Below are positions 49,661 through 63,351 of a DNA stretch of 64,000 bases, piece by piece. Under the pieces are notes generated by a model, which saw nothing but the letters and a program-made list of their open reading frames with translations, did no database searches and was not told the DNA's origin. Origin of the DNA: Betaproteobacteria bacterium (lineage in GTDB: Bacteria > Pseudomonadota > Gammaproteobacteria > Burkholderiales > UBA6910); contig JACPEG010000032.1 in NCBI GenBank assembly GCA_016183615.1, positions 62,001-126,000 of the forward strand. The letters run 5' to 3'. The position numbers and the translations under genes are program-made. Position 1 is the first letter of the stretch. The number at the start of each line of letters is the position of its first letter.

Positions 49661-49933
49661 TAGCAGCCTGTCGGACTTAGAGTCACCCATGCGTTGCTGG
49701 CCAAAAAGCGCGATGGCACGACGCGAGGTGCAGTCCATATCGGGAATATGGGCCAGCCGAGCAACACAGCCAGCGCGCTTTTTGGCCGCAACCCGGAGGG
49801 ACCGGGCGATTTGATCGCATTTCGTCGCCGCAAGCCGCCTCGTGGACACCCGGTACACGTCGCCGTCTTGCGTCTAGAACTGCAATCAAATCGCCACGGT
49901 CGCATGCGCGATCCTAAGTCCGACAGGCTGCTA
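49661..49933. mobile_element. MITE-like element with 20-bp perfect terminal inverted repeats
   Basis: TAGCAGCCTGTCGGACTTAG (49661-49680) and its exact complement (49914-49933) bound 273 bp without a convincing gene. Inside are further inverted pairs: GGCCAAAAAGCGCG near 49701 with CGCGCTTTTTGGCC near 49773, and GGCGATTTGATCGC near 49805 with GCAATCAAATCGCC near 49882. The whole could fold as nested hairpins. A right-half copy lies at 32487-32589. No transposase is present, so mobilisation would be in trans. No clear target-site duplication was seen. The following 49934-50072 shows nothing. Confidence 0.8.
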
Positions 49934-50072
49934 GGTTATGCGTGCCTCTGAAGCCAGGTCCGCGGGGTCAGTTTTTGACCACTGCGGGCGTCCCCCGGGG
50001 GCTACGCCGCGATCCGGTGGACCCGGGACAGCTCGCGATCAGCCGTCCCCCAGGTTCGATCACGGAAACGGG

Positions 50073-50794
<722 letters not shown>

Positions 50795-50879
50795 TTAGCA
50801 CTCGCCTCCGGCCTTGTCATGCGACTGCGGACGGTCTGGGTTGTGGCAGATCCACGGGTGTGAACCGGAGCGGGAAAGC

Positions 50880-51031
50880 CTGGATTCCGGCATGTGCCGG
50901 AATGACGACGTCGTAGGGAAGGGTTTCACCCCCTCCCCAGCCCTCCCCCCTCAAGGGGGAGGGAGTGATCTCCGCGGCTCACGCCGGGCCAGCCGGTCCG
51001 TGCCGACCTTCCCCCCTCAAGGGGAAGGGGG
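50880..51031. repeat. Noncoding palindromic repeats before glmS 3' end
   Basis: CCTGGATTCCGGCATGTGCCGGAATGACG (50880-50908) is the hairpin family also found inside uvrA. CCCTCCCCAGCCCTCCCCCCTCAAGGGGGAGGG (about 50930-50963) and TTCCCCCCTCAAGGGGAAGGGG (about 51009-51030) belong to the family found inside hsdR and hsdM. They fill the gap between the PIN-toxin operon and glmS. Confidence 0.8.
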
Positions 51032-51036
51032 TTGTA

Positions 51037-52866
51037 TCACTCGACGGTGACACTTTTGGCCAGATTGCGAGGTTTGTCCACGTCGGTGCCCTTCTGGAGC
51101 GCGGCGTGGTAGGCGAGGAGCTGGAGCGGGATCACGTGCAGGATGGGGGAAACCATGCCGGCGTGGTCGGTCATCTTGATGATGTGCACGCCCTCGGTTT
51201 CGTTGATATGGCTGTCCTGGTCGGCGAACACGTAGAGCTCGCCGCCGCGAGCGCGCACTTCCTGCAGGTTGGACTTGAGCTTTTCCAGCAGCGCGTCGTT
51301 GGGCGCGACCGCCACCACCGGCATGTCCCGGTCCACCAGCGCCAGCGGGCCGTGCTTCAGCTCGCCCGCGGCGTAGGCCTCGGCGTGGATGTAGGAGATT
51401 TCCTTGAGCTTGAGCGCGCCTTCCATGGCGATCGGGAAGTGCATGCCGCGCCCGAGGAAAAGCGCGTGCTGTTTGGGCGCGAAGCGCTTCGACCAGCCGG
51501 CGATGCGGGGTTCGAGCTTGAGGATGTGGGAGAGCGCTTTGGGGAGATGCCGCAGCGCCGTGATGTGGTCCTGCTCCTGCTGAGGCGTGAGCCGGCCGCG
51601 CAGCTTGGCGAGCACGAGGGTCAGCAGGAACAGCGCCGCCAGCTGGGTGGTGAAGGCCTTGGTGGAGGCGACCCCGATCTCGGGGCCGGCGCGGGTCAGA
51701 AAGCGCAGGTCCGACTGGCGCACCAGGGCGCTCTCGGCGACGTTGCAGATGCACAGCGTGTGCCTGTGGCCGATGGCCTTGGCGTGGACCAGCGCCGCCA
51801 GGGTGTCCGCCGTCTCCCCCGACTGGGAGATGGTGACGAACAGCGCCTCGGGATTGGGCACGCTGTCGCGGTAGCGGTATTCGCTGGCGATTTCCACGTT
51901 GCAGGGAATCCCCGCCAGGGATTCGAGCCAGTAGCGCGCCACCAGTCCCGCGTGGTAGCTGGTGCCGCAGGCGACCAAGGTGACGGCGTTGACCTTGGAG
52001 AGGGCCTCGGCCGCGCCCACGCCGAACAGCTCCGGCGACAGGGCGGTCGCGCCGATCACCATCTCCAGGGTGGCGGCCACCGCCCCCGGCTGCTCGAAGA
52101 TTTCCTTCTGCATGTAGTGGCGGTAGGGGCCCAGTTCCACCGCGTCGGCAGACAGCTTGCTCTCGTGCACCGGGCGCTCCACGGTCCGGCCTTCGGCGTC
52201 GCAGATGGTGAGGCTGTCGAGCTTGAGGTCGGCCACGTCGCCTTCTTCCAGGTAGATCATGCGGCGGGTGACCTGGAGCAGGGCGGAGGCGTCGGAGGCG
52301 GCGAAGTTCTCGCCTTCGCCCAGACCCAGTAGGAGCGGCGCGCCCTTGCGCGCCACCACCAGCCTGTCGGGCTGCTGCGCCGAAACGATGGCGATGGCGT
52401 AGGCGCCGTGGAGTTCTGCCACCGCCCGGCGGGTGGCCTGGAACAGGTCGGCGAATTTCTTGAAGTGCAGGTCCACCAGGTGGGCGATAACCTCGGTGTC
52501 GGTGTCGGAGACGAACTCGTAGCCCACGCGCTTCAGGCGCTCGCGCATGACTTCGTGGTTTTCGATGATGCCGTTGTGCACCACCGCCAGGCCCTCGCCG
52601 GAGATGTGGGGATGGGCGTTCTTCTCGGAAGGCGCGCCGTGGGTGGCCCAGCGGGTGTGGGCGATGCCCAGGACGCCGTTGGTCTGGGCGCGCTCGGCCA
52701 TGGCGGCGAGCTCGGCCACGCGCCCGACGCTGCGCAGCCGCCGCAGGCCGCCGTTGATCACCGCGATCCCGGCGGAGTCGTAGCCGCGGTATTCGAGCTT
52801 GCGCAGACCCTCGAGCAGGATGGGAACGACGTTACGCTTGGCGATGGCGCCGACGATGCCGCACAT
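51037..52866 (-). CDS. glmS: Glutamine-fructose-6-phosphate aminotransferase (isomerizing)
   Basis: 609 aa, full length. GlmS makes glucosamine-6-phosphate for cell-wall and LPS synthesis. Cys2 of MCGIVGA is the glutaminase nucleophile; HTRWATHG is the conserved N-domain block. Two SIS sugar-isomerase domains follow ([29 protein letters not shown]), ending in the catalytic KSVTVE tail. No glmS ribozyme is seen upstream. A FitAB-type module separates it from glmU. Confidence 0.97.
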   Translation of the reverse strand: MCGIVGAIAKRNVVPILLEGLRKLEYRGYDSAGIAVINGGLRRLRSVGRVAELAAMAERAQTNGVLGIAHTRWATHGAPSEKNAHPHISGEGLAVVHNGIIENHEVMRERLKRVGYEFVSDTDTEVIAHLVDLHFKKFADLFQATRRAVAELHGAYAIAIVSAQQPDRLVVARKGAPLLLGLGEGENFAASDASALLQVTRRMIYLEEGDVADLKLDSLTICDAEGRTVERPVHESKLSADAVELGPYRHYMQKEIFEQPGAVAATLEMVIGATALSPELFGVGAAEALSKVNAVTLVACGTSYHAGLVARYWLESLAGIPCNVEIASEYRYRDSVPNPEALFVTISQSGETADTLAALVHAKAIGHRHTLCICNVAESALVRQSDLRFLTRAGPEIGVASTKAFTTQLAALFLLTLVLAKLRGRLTPQQEQDHITALRHLPKALSHILKLEPRIAGWSKRFAPKQHALFLGRGMHFPIAMEGALKLKEISYIHAEAYAAGELKHGPLALVDRDMPVVAVAPNDALLEKLKSNLQEVRARGGELYVFADQDSHINETEGVHIIKMTDHAGMVSPILHVIPLQLLAYHAALQKGTDVDKPRNLAKSVTVE

Positions 52867-52906
52867 GTCAGGAATCAGGCAAGAGTAATTTGTTCACGAC
52901 CCGGAC

Positions 52907-53338
52907 CTACCTGGACCGACGTTCAAAGGAACCCAAGCCCTTTACTAATTTACCGAGGCCGGCTTTTTTGCCCAGTTCGATCACGCGCAGGTCATCGGTC
53001 ACCAATACCGAATTCTCCGACTCGGCGAGGGCCAGGTAGAAGCAATCGTAGGCCGGGTGGTCGAATCGTAGCGCCAGCTCCAGGGCGCGCGATGACAGGG
53101 ACGCGGTCGGCGCCAAGCGGTCGAAGGACAGGGGCAGGATTCGCACGATGGCCTCGGCCTGCTCGCGGGAAATATCGCCGCGGCCGACCTTCTTCCAGGC
53201 CGTGTTGCAGGTTTCCGGAACGATCAGGTCGGGGGCGATGACGGGTTCACCCGAGGCGAGCACCGCTCGTGCTCCAGCGGAGCGCACCTCTTCCACGAAC
53301 CACTTCACCGCCACGCTGGCATCGACGACCCAAGTCAC
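52907..53338 (-). CDS. PIN-domain toxin (VapC/FitB-like)
   Basis: 143 aa. PIN residues are in VVDASVAVKWFVEE (Asp6), VPETCNTAW (Glu), PAYDCFYLALAE (Asp), and LVTDDLRV (Asp pair). It overlaps its antitoxin gene by 4 bp. It is unrelated in detail to the PIN toxin at 50073, so the two modules were acquired separately. Confidence 0.9.
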   Translation of the reverse strand: MTWVVDASVAVKWFVEEVRSAGARAVLASGEPVIAPDLIVPETCNTAWKKVGRGDISREQAEAIVRILPLSFDRLAPTASLSSRALELALRFDHPAYDCFYLALAESENSVLVTDDLRVIELGKKAGLGKLVKGLGSFERRSR

Positions 53339-53565
53339 CGGTCCCGATCCTCGCGCACCAGCGCCGTGGAGTCGCTTTGACGCTTGCGGGGAGTCATCGC
53401 CCTTATCTGGTCCGCGAGCGCCAAGCGCTCCTGCGGCCCCGGTCTGGCGGCCTCGGCAAGAATCCTGCGCAGCTCCTGCTCCAGCGAATTGCCGTGCAGC
53501 GTGGCTTTCGCCTTCAGCGCCGCGATCGTCTCGTCGTCAAGGTTTCGCACGATCACCTGTCCCAT
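53335..53565 (-). CDS. FitA-like ribbon-helix-helix antitoxin
   Basis: 76 aa. GQVIVRNLDDETIAALKAKA then LHGNSLEQELRRILAEA is the FitA/Arc-type ribbon-helix-helix domain. The C-terminal tail should cap the PIN toxin. A strong AGGAGGT site lies just before the ATG, and an inverted repeat upstream is the likely autoregulatory operator. Confidence 0.9.
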   Translation of the reverse strand: MGQVIVRNLDDETIAALKAKATLHGNSLEQELRRILAEAARPGPQERLALADQIRAMTPRKRQSDSTALVREDRDR

Positions 53566-53582
53566 GGTATACCTCCTGTGAT

Positions 53583-53600
53583 GCTATCAAACATGATAGC
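53583..53600 (-). promoter_or_regulatory. Palindromic operator of the FitAB-type module
   Basis: GCTATCA-AACA-TGATAGC, perfect 7-bp arms around a 4-bp centre, lies 18 bp upstream of the antitoxin start. Position and symmetry fit binding by the ribbon-helix-helix antitoxin. Confidence 0.7.
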
Positions 53601-53652
53601 GCCATGAGCCCATCGGATGCAACCCGGGTTGTCCTGGATTCCGGGGCACCGT

Positions 53653-55032
53653 TCACGTCTCTCCCTTTGGCTTTTTCACCGGCCGCTTCCAGCCGGGGAC
53701 GGTGACCTGCTTGGCGCGGGAGAGGGTCAGCGCATCGGGGGGCGCTTCGCGGGTAATAGTGGAGCCGGCGCCGATCGTCGCCCCCTTGCGCACCGTGACC
53801 GGGGCCACGAGCTGGGTGTCGGAGCCGATGAAGACGTCATCCTCGATGATGGTGCGGTGCTTATTGATGCCGTCGTAGTTGCAGGTGATGGTGCCGGCGC
53901 CGATGTTGACGTTTTTTCCCACGGTGGTGTCGCCCACGTAGGCCAGGTGGTTGGCCTTGCTCCTGGCGCCCACCTGGCTTGCCTTCACTTCCACGAAGTT
54001 GCCGATGTGGACTTCCGCGTCGAGGCGGGTGCCGGGGCGGATCCGGGCGTAGGGACCGATGCGGCAGTCGCATCCGATCTCGGCGTCCTCGAGGTGGCTG
54101 AAGGGGTGAATCACCGTGCCGCTGTTCACGCTCACGTTCTTCAGCACGCAGTGGGCGCCCACGTGTACCTGGTCGCCGAGGCTCACCTTGCCCTCGAACA
54201 CGCAGTTGACGTCGATGGCGACGTCGCGCCCGCAGGCGAGGCTCCCGCGAACGTCGATGCGCGCCGGGTCGGCGAGGGTCACGCCCTGGTCGAGCAGACG
54301 GTAGGCCCACTGGGCCTGGTAGACGCGCTCGATCTGGGCGAGCTGGGCCTTGCTGTTCACCCCAAGCACCTCCCACGGGCCTTCGGGCTGCGCCGCCGCG
54401 ACTTTGACTTTGTCCTTCACCGCAAGCGCGATGATGTCGGTGAGGTAGTACTCCTTCTGGGCGTTGTTCGTTTTCAGGCGCTTCAGCCACCCGGCAAGCC
54501 GCGCGGCGGGGATGGCCATGATGCCGGTGTTGATCTCGCGGATCTTGCGCTCGGCGGGCTTCGCGTCCTTCTGCTCGACGATTCTCACCACGTCGCCCTT
54601 TGCGTTGCGCACGATGCGGCCGTAGCCGGTCGGGTCGTCGAGCTCCACCGTGAGAAGGGTGAGGGCCTTGTCGCCGTGGGCAAGTATTTTCTCCAGGGTT
54701 TCCCGCTTCACCAGCGGCACGTCGCCATAGAGGACGAGCGTTACGCCTTTGGGTTCCAGGTGCGGGAGCGCCTGCATCAGCGCGTGGCCCGTGCCAAGCT
54801 GGGGCTCCTGCTTCACCCAGATGATGACCCCGTGGCCGCCCATGACCTTGGGCACCTCTTCGCCGCCGTGGCCGTACACCACGGATAGGGTCTTCGGGCG
54901 CAGCGCGCGGGCGGTTTCGATGACATGGGCGAGGAGCGGCCGGCCCGCCAGCGGGTGCAGCACCTTGGGGAGATTGGAGTGCATGCGGATGCCCTTGCCG
55001 GCGGCGAGGATCACCACGTTGAGCGCGGTCAT
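53653..55032 (-). CDS. glmU: Bifunctional N-acetylglucosamine-1-phosphate uridyltransferase/acetyltransferase
   Basis: 459 aa from the ATG at 55032; the open frame upstream is not conserved. It makes UDP-GlcNAc. The pyrophosphorylase domain (about 1-230) carries [20 protein letters not shown]; the usual GxGTRM motif has Ile for Thr. The C-terminal left-handed beta-helix (about 250-455) has hexapeptide repeats and the acetyltransferase block [20 protein letters not shown]. glmU-glmS neighbourhood after the ATP synthase operon is typical. Confidence 0.96.
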   Translation of the reverse strand: MTALNVVILAAGKGIRMHSNLPKVLHPLAGRPLLAHVIETARALRPKTLSVVYGHGGEEVPKVMGGHGVIIWVKQEPQLGTGHALMQALPHLEPKGVTLVLYGDVPLVKRETLEKILAHGDKALTLLTVELDDPTGYGRIVRNAKGDVVRIVEQKDAKPAERKIREINTGIMAIPAARLAGWLKRLKTNNAQKEYYLTDIIALAVKDKVKVAAAQPEGPWEVLGVNSKAQLAQIERVYQAQWAYRLLDQGVTLADPARIDVRGSLACGRDVAIDVNCVFEGKVSLGDQVHVGAHCVLKNVSVNSGTVIHPFSHLEDAEIGCDCRIGPYARIRPGTRLDAEVHIGNFVEVKASQVGARSKANHLAYVGDTTVGKNVNIGAGTITCNYDGINKHRTIIEDDVFIGSDTQLVAPVTVRKGATIGAGSTITREAPPDALTLSRAKQVTVPGWKRPVKKPKGET

Positions 55033-55127
55033 AACGGATGCGATGCGGGGTGCGACAAAACGCCAAGTATAAAACAAGAAAGGCAGCCGAAGCTGCCTTG
55101 GTGGGTTCGCGGTACCCGTGGAGCGGG

Positions 55128-55209
55128 GCAGGAGCGAATTCATTCGCGACCTCTGTCGGGGATGAATCCCCTCCTACAAGCAGATGTAGGAGCGAATTTA
55201 TTCGCGACC
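55128..55209. repeat. GTAGGAGCGAATTCATTCGCGAC repeats
   Basis: One full copy (55128-55177, GCAGGAGCGAATTCATTCGC...AATCCCCTCCTAC) and one half copy (55185-55209). Same family as 31091-31199, in the atpC-glmU gap, where it may end atp transcription. Confidence 0.85.
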
Positions 55210-55224
55210 CGGGCGGGCCGCGCT

Positions 55225-55650
55225 TTAGCGCCGGGTCTTGCGCAGCTTCTGGATGGCCTGGAGCTGGGCGATGGCTTCCGCCAGTTCCGCCTGGGCCCGG
55301 GCGTAGTCGATCTTGGAGGTCTGGTCCTTCATGGCCTCCTCGGCCCGGCGCTTGGCTTCCAGCGCCTTGGCCTCGTCGAGGTCCGCGCCACGCACCGCGG
55401 TGTCGGCCAGGATCGTCACCACGTCCGGCTGCACCTCCAGGATGCCGCCTGAGACGAACACCAGCTCTTCCTCGTCCTGCAGCGGCACCTTGATCCGCAC
55501 CGAGCCGGGCTTGATGCGGGTGAGCAGCGGGGTGTGGTGGGGATAGATGCCCAGCTCGCCCACCTCGCCCGGGGCCACCAGAAACTCGGCGGCGCCCGAG
55601 TAGATCTGCTCCTCGGCGCTCACGACATCGACATGAAAGACCGTACCCAT
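55225..55650 (-). CDS. atpC: ATP synthase F1 subunit epsilon
   Basis: 141 aa. The N-terminal beta-sandwich ([39 protein letters not shown]) is followed by a two-helix C-terminal domain (about 88-135), which can inhibit the rotor. Last gene of the atp operon, 63 bp after atpD. Confidence 0.96.
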   Translation of the reverse strand: MGTVFHVDVVSAEEQIYSGAAEFLVAPGEVGELGIYPHHTPLLTRIKPGSVRIKVPLQDEEELVFVSGGILEVQPDVVTILADTAVRGADLDEAKALEAKRRAEEAMKDQTSKIDYARAQAELAEAIAQLQAIQKLRKTRR

Positions 55651-55670
55651 GATCTGTTCCTAATCCGCGG

Positions 55671-57116
<1,446 letters not shown>

Positions 57117-57137
57117 CTAGATAGCGATTTGAATTCG

Positions 57138-58007
57138 TTAAACTGCGGCGGCGCCGCCGACAATCTCGGACAGCTCCTTGGTGATGGCAGCCTGCCGGGT
57201 CTTGTTGTAGATCAGCGTCAGCTCGTCGATCACCTTGCCGGCGTTGTCGGAGGCGGACTTCATGGCTACCATCCGCGCCGACTGCTCGGAGGCGATGTTC
57301 TCCGCCACCGCCTGGTAGATGAGCGCTTCCACGTAGCGCACCATCACTTCGTCGATTACCTTCTTGGCCTCGGGCTCGTAGAGGTAGTCCCAGAGGCCGG
57401 TCTGGCCGGTATCCTTGAAGCGCTCGCCGGGCAGCGGCAGCAGTTGCTCCATCACCGGCTCCTGCTTCATGGTGTTGATGAAGCGGGTGTAGAAAATGTA
57501 GAGCTGGTCGAAGCGGTCCTCGGCGAAGCCGTCGAGCATGATCTTCACGGCGCCGATGAGCTTTGCCAGGTGCGGCGTGTCACCCAGGCCGGTGACGTGG
57601 GACACCACGCCGGCCCCCACGCGCTGCATGAAGTTGAAGCCCTTGTTGCCGATGGCGCAGACCTCGATGCTCTCGCCCTGGCCTTCCCACTCCTTCATCC
57701 TGGCGAGCGCCATGCGCAGCACGTTGGTATTGAGCGCGCCGCACAGGCCCTTGTCGGAGGTGATGACGATGATGCCGACCCGCTTCACGCTGTCGCGCTG
57801 GATGAGGAAGGGGTGGCGGTATTCGACCGTCGCCCGGCTCATGTGCCCGACCACGCGGCGGATGCGCTCGCCGTAGGGACGCGCGTGCTTCATGCGGTCC
57901 TGGGCCTTCCTCATCTTGGAGGCGGCCACCATCTCCATGGCCTTGGTGATCTTCTGCGTATTTTTTACGCTTTTGATCTTGTTTCGGATTTCGCGGGAGC
58001 CGGCCAT
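57138..58007 (-). CDS. atpG: ATP synthase F1 subunit gamma
   Basis: 289 aa. The central rotor shaft: N-terminal helix [30 protein letters not shown] and C-terminal helix [20 protein letters not shown] form the coiled coil, with [12 protein letters not shown] in the Rossmann-like middle. Between atpA and atpD as usual. Confidence 0.96.
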   Translation of the reverse strand: MAGSREIRNKIKSVKNTQKITKAMEMVAASKMRKAQDRMKHARPYGERIRRVVGHMSRATVEYRHPFLIQRDSVKRVGIIVITSDKGLCGALNTNVLRMALARMKEWEGQGESIEVCAIGNKGFNFMQRVGAGVVSHVTGLGDTPHLAKLIGAVKIMLDGFAEDRFDQLYIFYTRFINTMKQEPVMEQLLPLPGERFKDTGQTGLWDYLYEPEAKKVIDEVMVRYVEALIYQAVAENIASEQSARMVAMKSASDNAGKVIDELTLIYNKTRQAAITKELSEIVGGAAAV

Positions 58008-58025
58008 TGCAGGGTTCCTGGCTGA

Positions 58026-59567
58026 TCAGTACGCGCCGCTCTTCTTGAAGTCCTCGATGGCGGCCGCCAGTTCCTTCTCGGCGTCCGCATCCAGGTCCTT
58101 GGTGCCGGCAACCTTGTCGATGAGCGCCTTGTACTTGGTCTTCAGGAAGGAGCGCATGGCGGACTCCACGGCCAGCGCCTTCTTCACCTCGACGTCGTCG
58201 AAGTAGCCCTTGTTCACCGCGAACAGGGTAACGGCCTGGTCGACCACGGAGAGCGGCGAGTACTGGGGCTGCTTCATGAGCTCGGTCACCATGCGGCCGC
58301 GGTCGAGCTGCTTGCGGGTGGTCTCGTCGAGATCGGAGGCGAACTGGGCGAAGGCCGCGAGCTCCCGATACTGGGCGAGCGCCAGGCGCACGCCGCCGCC
58401 CAGCTTCTTGATGACCTTGGTCTGGGCCGCGCCCCCCACCCGCGACACCGAGATGCCGGCGTTGATGGCGGGCCGGATGCCGGCATTGAACAGGTCGGTC
58501 TCCAGGAAGATCTGGCCGTCGGTGATGGAAATCACGTTGGTCGGCACGAAGGCGGTCACGTCGCCGGCCTGGGTTTCGATCACCGGCAGCGCCGTGAGCG
58601 AGCCGGTCTTGCCCTTGACCGCGCCCTTGGTGAAGCGCTCCACGTACGCCTCGTTGACGCGCGCGGCGCGCTCCAGCAGGCGCGAGTGCAGGTAGAACAC
58701 GTCGCCGGGATAGGCTTCGCGGCCCGGGGGGCGGCGCAGCAGCAGGGAGATCTGGCGATAGGCCCAGGCCTGCTTGGTGAGGTCGTCGTAAATGATCAGC
58801 GCGTCCTGGCCGCGGTCGCGGAAGTACTCGCCCATGGTGCAGCCGGAGTAGGCGGCGAGGTACTGCAGGGCGGCGGACTCGGAGGCGGAGGCGGCGACGA
58901 TGATGGTGTACTCCATCGCGCCGAACTCTTCGAGCTTGCGCACCACGTTGGCGATGGTGGAGGCCTTCTGGCCGATCGCGACGTAGATGCAGATCAGGTT
59001 CTCGCCCTTCTGGTTGATGATGGTGTCCACGGCAAGCGCGGTCTTGCCGGTCTGGCGGTCGCCGATGATGAGCTCGCGCTGGCCGCGGCCGATGGGCACC
59101 ATGGCATCGATCGACTTCAGCCCGGTCTGCACCGGCTGGGACACGGACTTGCGCCAGATCACGCCCGGGGCCACCTTCTCGATCACGTCGGTTTCCTTGG
59201 CGTTGATCGGGCCCTTGCCGTCGATCGGCTCGCCCAGCGCGTTCACCACGCGCCCGATGAGCTCGGGGCCGACCGGCACTTCCAGAATGCGGCCGGTGCA
59301 CTTCACCGTGTCGCCTTCCCGGATGTGCTCGTACTCGCCCATCACCACCGCGCCTACCGAGTCGCGCTCCAGGTTAAGCGCGAGGCCGAAGGTGTTGCGG
59401 GGGAATTCCAGCATCTCGCCCTGCATCACGTCCGCCAGCCCGTGGATGCGCACGATGCCGTCGGTGACCGACACCACCGTGCCCTGAGTCTTGAGCTCGG
59501 CGCTCACCGCGAGGTTCTGGATCCTGCTCTTTATGAGCTCGCTGATTTCCGAAGGATTAAGCTGCAT
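58026..59567 (-). CDS. atpA: ATP synthase F1 subunit alpha
   Basis: 513 aa. The noncatalytic nucleotide-binding subunit of the F1 hexamer. P-loop [15 protein letters not shown] (about 169-183), the arginine-finger region SISRVGG-like [14 protein letters not shown], and an N-terminal beta-barrel [16 protein letters not shown] are intact. It follows atpH after 39 bp. Confidence 0.97.
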   Translation of the reverse strand: MQLNPSEISELIKSRIQNLAVSAELKTQGTVVSVTDGIVRIHGLADVMQGEMLEFPRNTFGLALNLERDSVGAVVMGEYEHIREGDTVKCTGRILEVPVGPELIGRVVNALGEPIDGKGPINAKETDVIEKVAPGVIWRKSVSQPVQTGLKSIDAMVPIGRGQRELIIGDRQTGKTALAVDTIINQKGENLICIYVAIGQKASTIANVVRKLEEFGAMEYTIIVAASASESAALQYLAAYSGCTMGEYFRDRGQDALIIYDDLTKQAWAYRQISLLLRRPPGREAYPGDVFYLHSRLLERAARVNEAYVERFTKGAVKGKTGSLTALPVIETQAGDVTAFVPTNVISITDGQIFLETDLFNAGIRPAINAGISVSRVGGAAQTKVIKKLGGGVRLALAQYRELAAFAQFASDLDETTRKQLDRGRMVTELMKQPQYSPLSVVDQAVTLFAVNKGYFDDVEVKKALAVESAMRSFLKTKYKALIDKVAGTKDLDADAEKELAAAIEDFKKSGAY

Positions 59568-59606
59568 GATCGCTCCTGAGTCTTCGAATCTGTCGGAGGC
59601 CGGCCG

Positions 59607-60143
59607 CTACTTCTGCAAGGCCACGGCCATGGCCTCGAGCTGGGCCCGCACCGAGGCGTCCACCACCTCGTCGCCCACTTCCACCTTGACCCCGCCGATG
59701 AGTTCCCGGTCCACTTCCACCTTGGCCTCGATCCGGCTCGCGAACCGCTTCTCGAGCTGCGAAACGAGGGTCTTGAGCTCCGCACCATCCATGGGAAAGG
59801 CGGAGACGATGCGGGCTTCCCTGACGCCTTCCTGGGCCGCCTTCAGCTCCTCATACAGCTCCACGATGTGGGGGAGCAGAGGCAGGCGGCGGTTCTCCAC
59901 CAGCACCAGGATCAGGTTGCGCGCCTCGCCCGGGATCCCGTCGCCGCAGATGCCGAGGAACAGATCGCCCACCTGCCCGGCAGTCACGTTGGGATCGCCG
60001 ATCAGCCGCTGCATGGTGGGGTCGGCCGCGACCCGGGCGATGAACGCCAGGGTCTCGGACCAGGCGGCAAGCGCGTTCTGGTCCTTGGCGAGACGGAATG
60101 ACGCCTCGGCGTAGGGGCGCGCGATGGTCAGGGCTTCGGCCAT
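59607..60143 (-). CDS. atpH: ATP synthase F1 subunit delta
   Basis: 178 aa. Forms the top of the stator. RPYAEASFRLAKDQNALAAW is the N-terminal helical domain, and IGGVKVEVGDEVVDASVRAQL the conserved C-terminal signature. Three bp after atpF. Confidence 0.96.
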   Translation of the reverse strand: MAEALTIARPYAEASFRLAKDQNALAAWSETLAFIARVAADPTMQRLIGDPNVTAGQVGDLFLGICGDGIPGEARNLILVLVENRRLPLLPHIVELYEELKAAQEGVREARIVSAFPMDGAELKTLVSQLEKRFASRIEAKVEVDRELIGGVKVEVGDEVVDASVRAQLEAMAVALQK

Positions 60144-60146
60144 GGC

Positions 60147-60617
60147 TTAGAGCTGGGCCTGGATCGAGGAGAGGATGTCGGCGTGGGCCTTGGCATCCAC
60201 TTCCCGGCGCAGGATCTTCTCGGCGCCGGCGACGGCGAGCGCCGCCACCTGCAGCCGCAGGTTTTCCCGGGCCCGGTTCACCTCCTGGTCGATCTCCGCC
60301 TTGGCGGCAACCACCAGGCGCTCGCCCTCGGTCTTGGCGGAAGCCTTCGCCTCGTCGACCATCACGGCGGCGCGCTTCTCGGCCTGGGCCATGATCTCCT
60401 GGGCCTGATGCTTGGCCTCGCGCAGCACTTCCGCGGCGCGCTTGCCCGCGAGCTCCAGCTCGTGCTTGCCGCGCTCGGCGGCGGCCAGACCGTCGGCGAT
60501 CTCCTTCTGCCGCGCCTCGATGGCGCGGATCATGAACGGCCAGACGAAGCGGACCGTGAACCAGATGAAGATCCCGAAGGCGATGGCCTGCGAGAACAGG
60601 GTGAAATTGATATTCAT
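60147..60617 (-). CDS. atpF: ATP synthase F0 subunit b
   Basis: 156 aa. One N-terminal membrane helix (about 5-26, [20 protein letters not shown]) followed by a long charged coiled coil forming the peripheral stalk dimer. Confidence 0.96.
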   Translation of the reverse strand: MNINFTLFSQAIAFGIFIWFTVRFVWPFMIRAIEARQKEIADGLAAAERGKHELELAGKRAAEVLREAKHQAQEIMAQAEKRAAVMVDEAKASAKTEGERLVVAAKAEIDQEVNRARENLRLQVAALAVAGAEKILRREVDAKAHADILSSIQAQL

Positions 60618-60653
60618 GGAAACCCTCCAGCGGGTCTTAGCCGGCGCTGGCCG

Positions 60654-60962
<309 letters not shown>

Positions 60963-60974
60963 TTAAACGGGAAA

Positions 60975-62172
<1,198 letters not shown>

Positions 62173-62309
62173 GGGCGAAAACACAGCGGCTCGGGTTCTG
62201 CGAGTTCACCGGGTGTTCCGGTGAGCCGCCGGTATCGAGGCTGCGGTGCCTGCGGAGGATTCCTCCTGCTGCTCCCGGTACACCGCGCCGCTTTTGCAGC
62301 TGTCCTGCA

Positions 62310-62334
62310 TTTTTCGGCCCCTCGGGCCGAAAAA
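62310..62334. terminator. Hairpin between parB and atpI
   Basis: TTTTTCGGCCC-CTC-GGGCCGAAAAA is a perfect 11-bp stem with a 3-nt loop. It lies 163 bp after the parB stop and just at the predicted atp transcription start. It could end parAB transcription or structure the atp leader; it lacks a clean U tract in either direction. Confidence 0.5.
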
Positions 62335-62338
62335 TTAA

Positions 62339-62367
62339 ATTTTATTATGTGCCTATTAATGCGTCAA
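62339..62367 (-). promoter_or_regulatory. Promoter of the atp operon
   Basis: On the minus strand TTGACG (62362-62367) and TAAAAT (62339-62344) are exactly 17 bp apart, a strong sigma70-type match in an AT-rich patch. The leader to atpI would be about 160 nt. The rest of the 324-bp parB-atpI gap holds an inverted repeat TATTTTCGG (62382-62390) / CCGAAAATA (62410-62418). Confidence 0.7.
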
Positions 62368-62496
62368 TCCGAATTTGCACGTATTTTCGGGGAGCACCAT
62401 CAGGGAATGCCGAAAATATATGAAAAAACATGGTATTGTGTATGCGGCTGAATTGATGCGCCGCACCATAAGGAGGCTGAAGGCTAGTCGTCGCCG

Positions 62497-63336
62497 TTAT
62501 TTGATGCGGCCCAGGATGCCGTCCAGCTGATCCAGGCTTGAGTAAGTAATTACTATCTTGCCATAGCCCTTCTTTCCAGGCTTTATCGTTACGCCCGCTC
62601 CGAGTTTGGCGGATAATTCCTCCTGCAGCCGCAGCAGGTCGCGGCTGGCGCGGAGATGACGCCTCACCGGGGGGTGTTCGATGCGCTGCACCAAGCGCTC
62701 GGTTTCCCGCACCGACAGGCCGCGGGCAGCCACCATGTGGGCGGTCTCGATCTGCTTCGCCGACGACAGGGCGAGCAGAGCGCGGGCGTGCCCCATGTCG
62801 ATCCTGCTTTCCATCAGCAGGTCCTGCACCGGTGGCGCGAGATTGAGCAGCCGCAGCAGGTTCGACACCCCGCTGCGCGAGTAGCCTACCGCCTGGGCCG
62901 CATTCTGGTGAGTCATGTGGAATTCGCCGATAAGCCGCTGAATGCCCGCCGCCGCCTCCAGCGGATTCAGGTCTTCGCGCTGGATGTTTTCGATCAGCGC
63001 CATGGCCAGGGCCGCTTCGTCGGGGACTTCGCGCACCAGCGCCGGCACGTCGTTCAGGCCCGCCATCCGCGCCGCCCGCCAGCGCCGCTCGCCGGCGATG
63101 ATCTCGTAGCGGCCATCGGCCACCGGGCGCACCAGGATCGGCTGCATGATGCCCTGGGCCTTGATGGACTCGGCCAGCTCGCCCAGGGATTCCTGATCCA
63201 TCCGGGTGCGCGGCTGGTACTTCCCCGGCTGCACCAAGGCCACGCTGAGCGTCTGCAGTGTCTCCTTGACGGCGGTTTCGTTGCCGCTCGACAGGAGGGC
63301 ATCCAGCCCCCGCCCCAATCCTCTCAGCTTGGCCAC
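62497..63336 (-). CDS. parB: Chromosome partitioning protein ParB
   Basis: 279 aa, GTG start with an AAAGGAGGAGAA site. ParB is a CTP-dependent clamp that spreads from parS sites. RYEIIAGERRWRAARMAG (CTP-binding GERRxRA, about 77-94), IENIQREDLNPLEAA, and the HTH MTHQNAAQAVGYSRSGVSNL are intact. It directly follows parA (15 bp gap). Confidence 0.96.
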   Translation of the reverse strand: MAKLRGLGRGLDALLSSGNETAVKETLQTLSVALVQPGKYQPRTRMDQESLGELAESIKAQGIMQPILVRPVADGRYEIIAGERRWRAARMAGLNDVPALVREVPDEAALAMALIENIQREDLNPLEAAAGIQRLIGEFHMTHQNAAQAVGYSRSGVSNLLRLLNLAPPVQDLLMESRIDMGHARALLALSSAKQIETAHMVAARGLSVRETERLVQRIEHPPVRRHLRASRDLLRLQEELSAKLGAGVTIKPGKKGYGKIVITYSSLDQLDGILGRIK

Positions 63337-63351
63337 GTTCTCCTCCTTTGC

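Noticed and set aside
52867-52906. glmS ribozyme
   Set aside because: The region upstream of glmS is too short and shows no ribozyme-like pattern; the ribozyme is mainly a Gram-positive feature.
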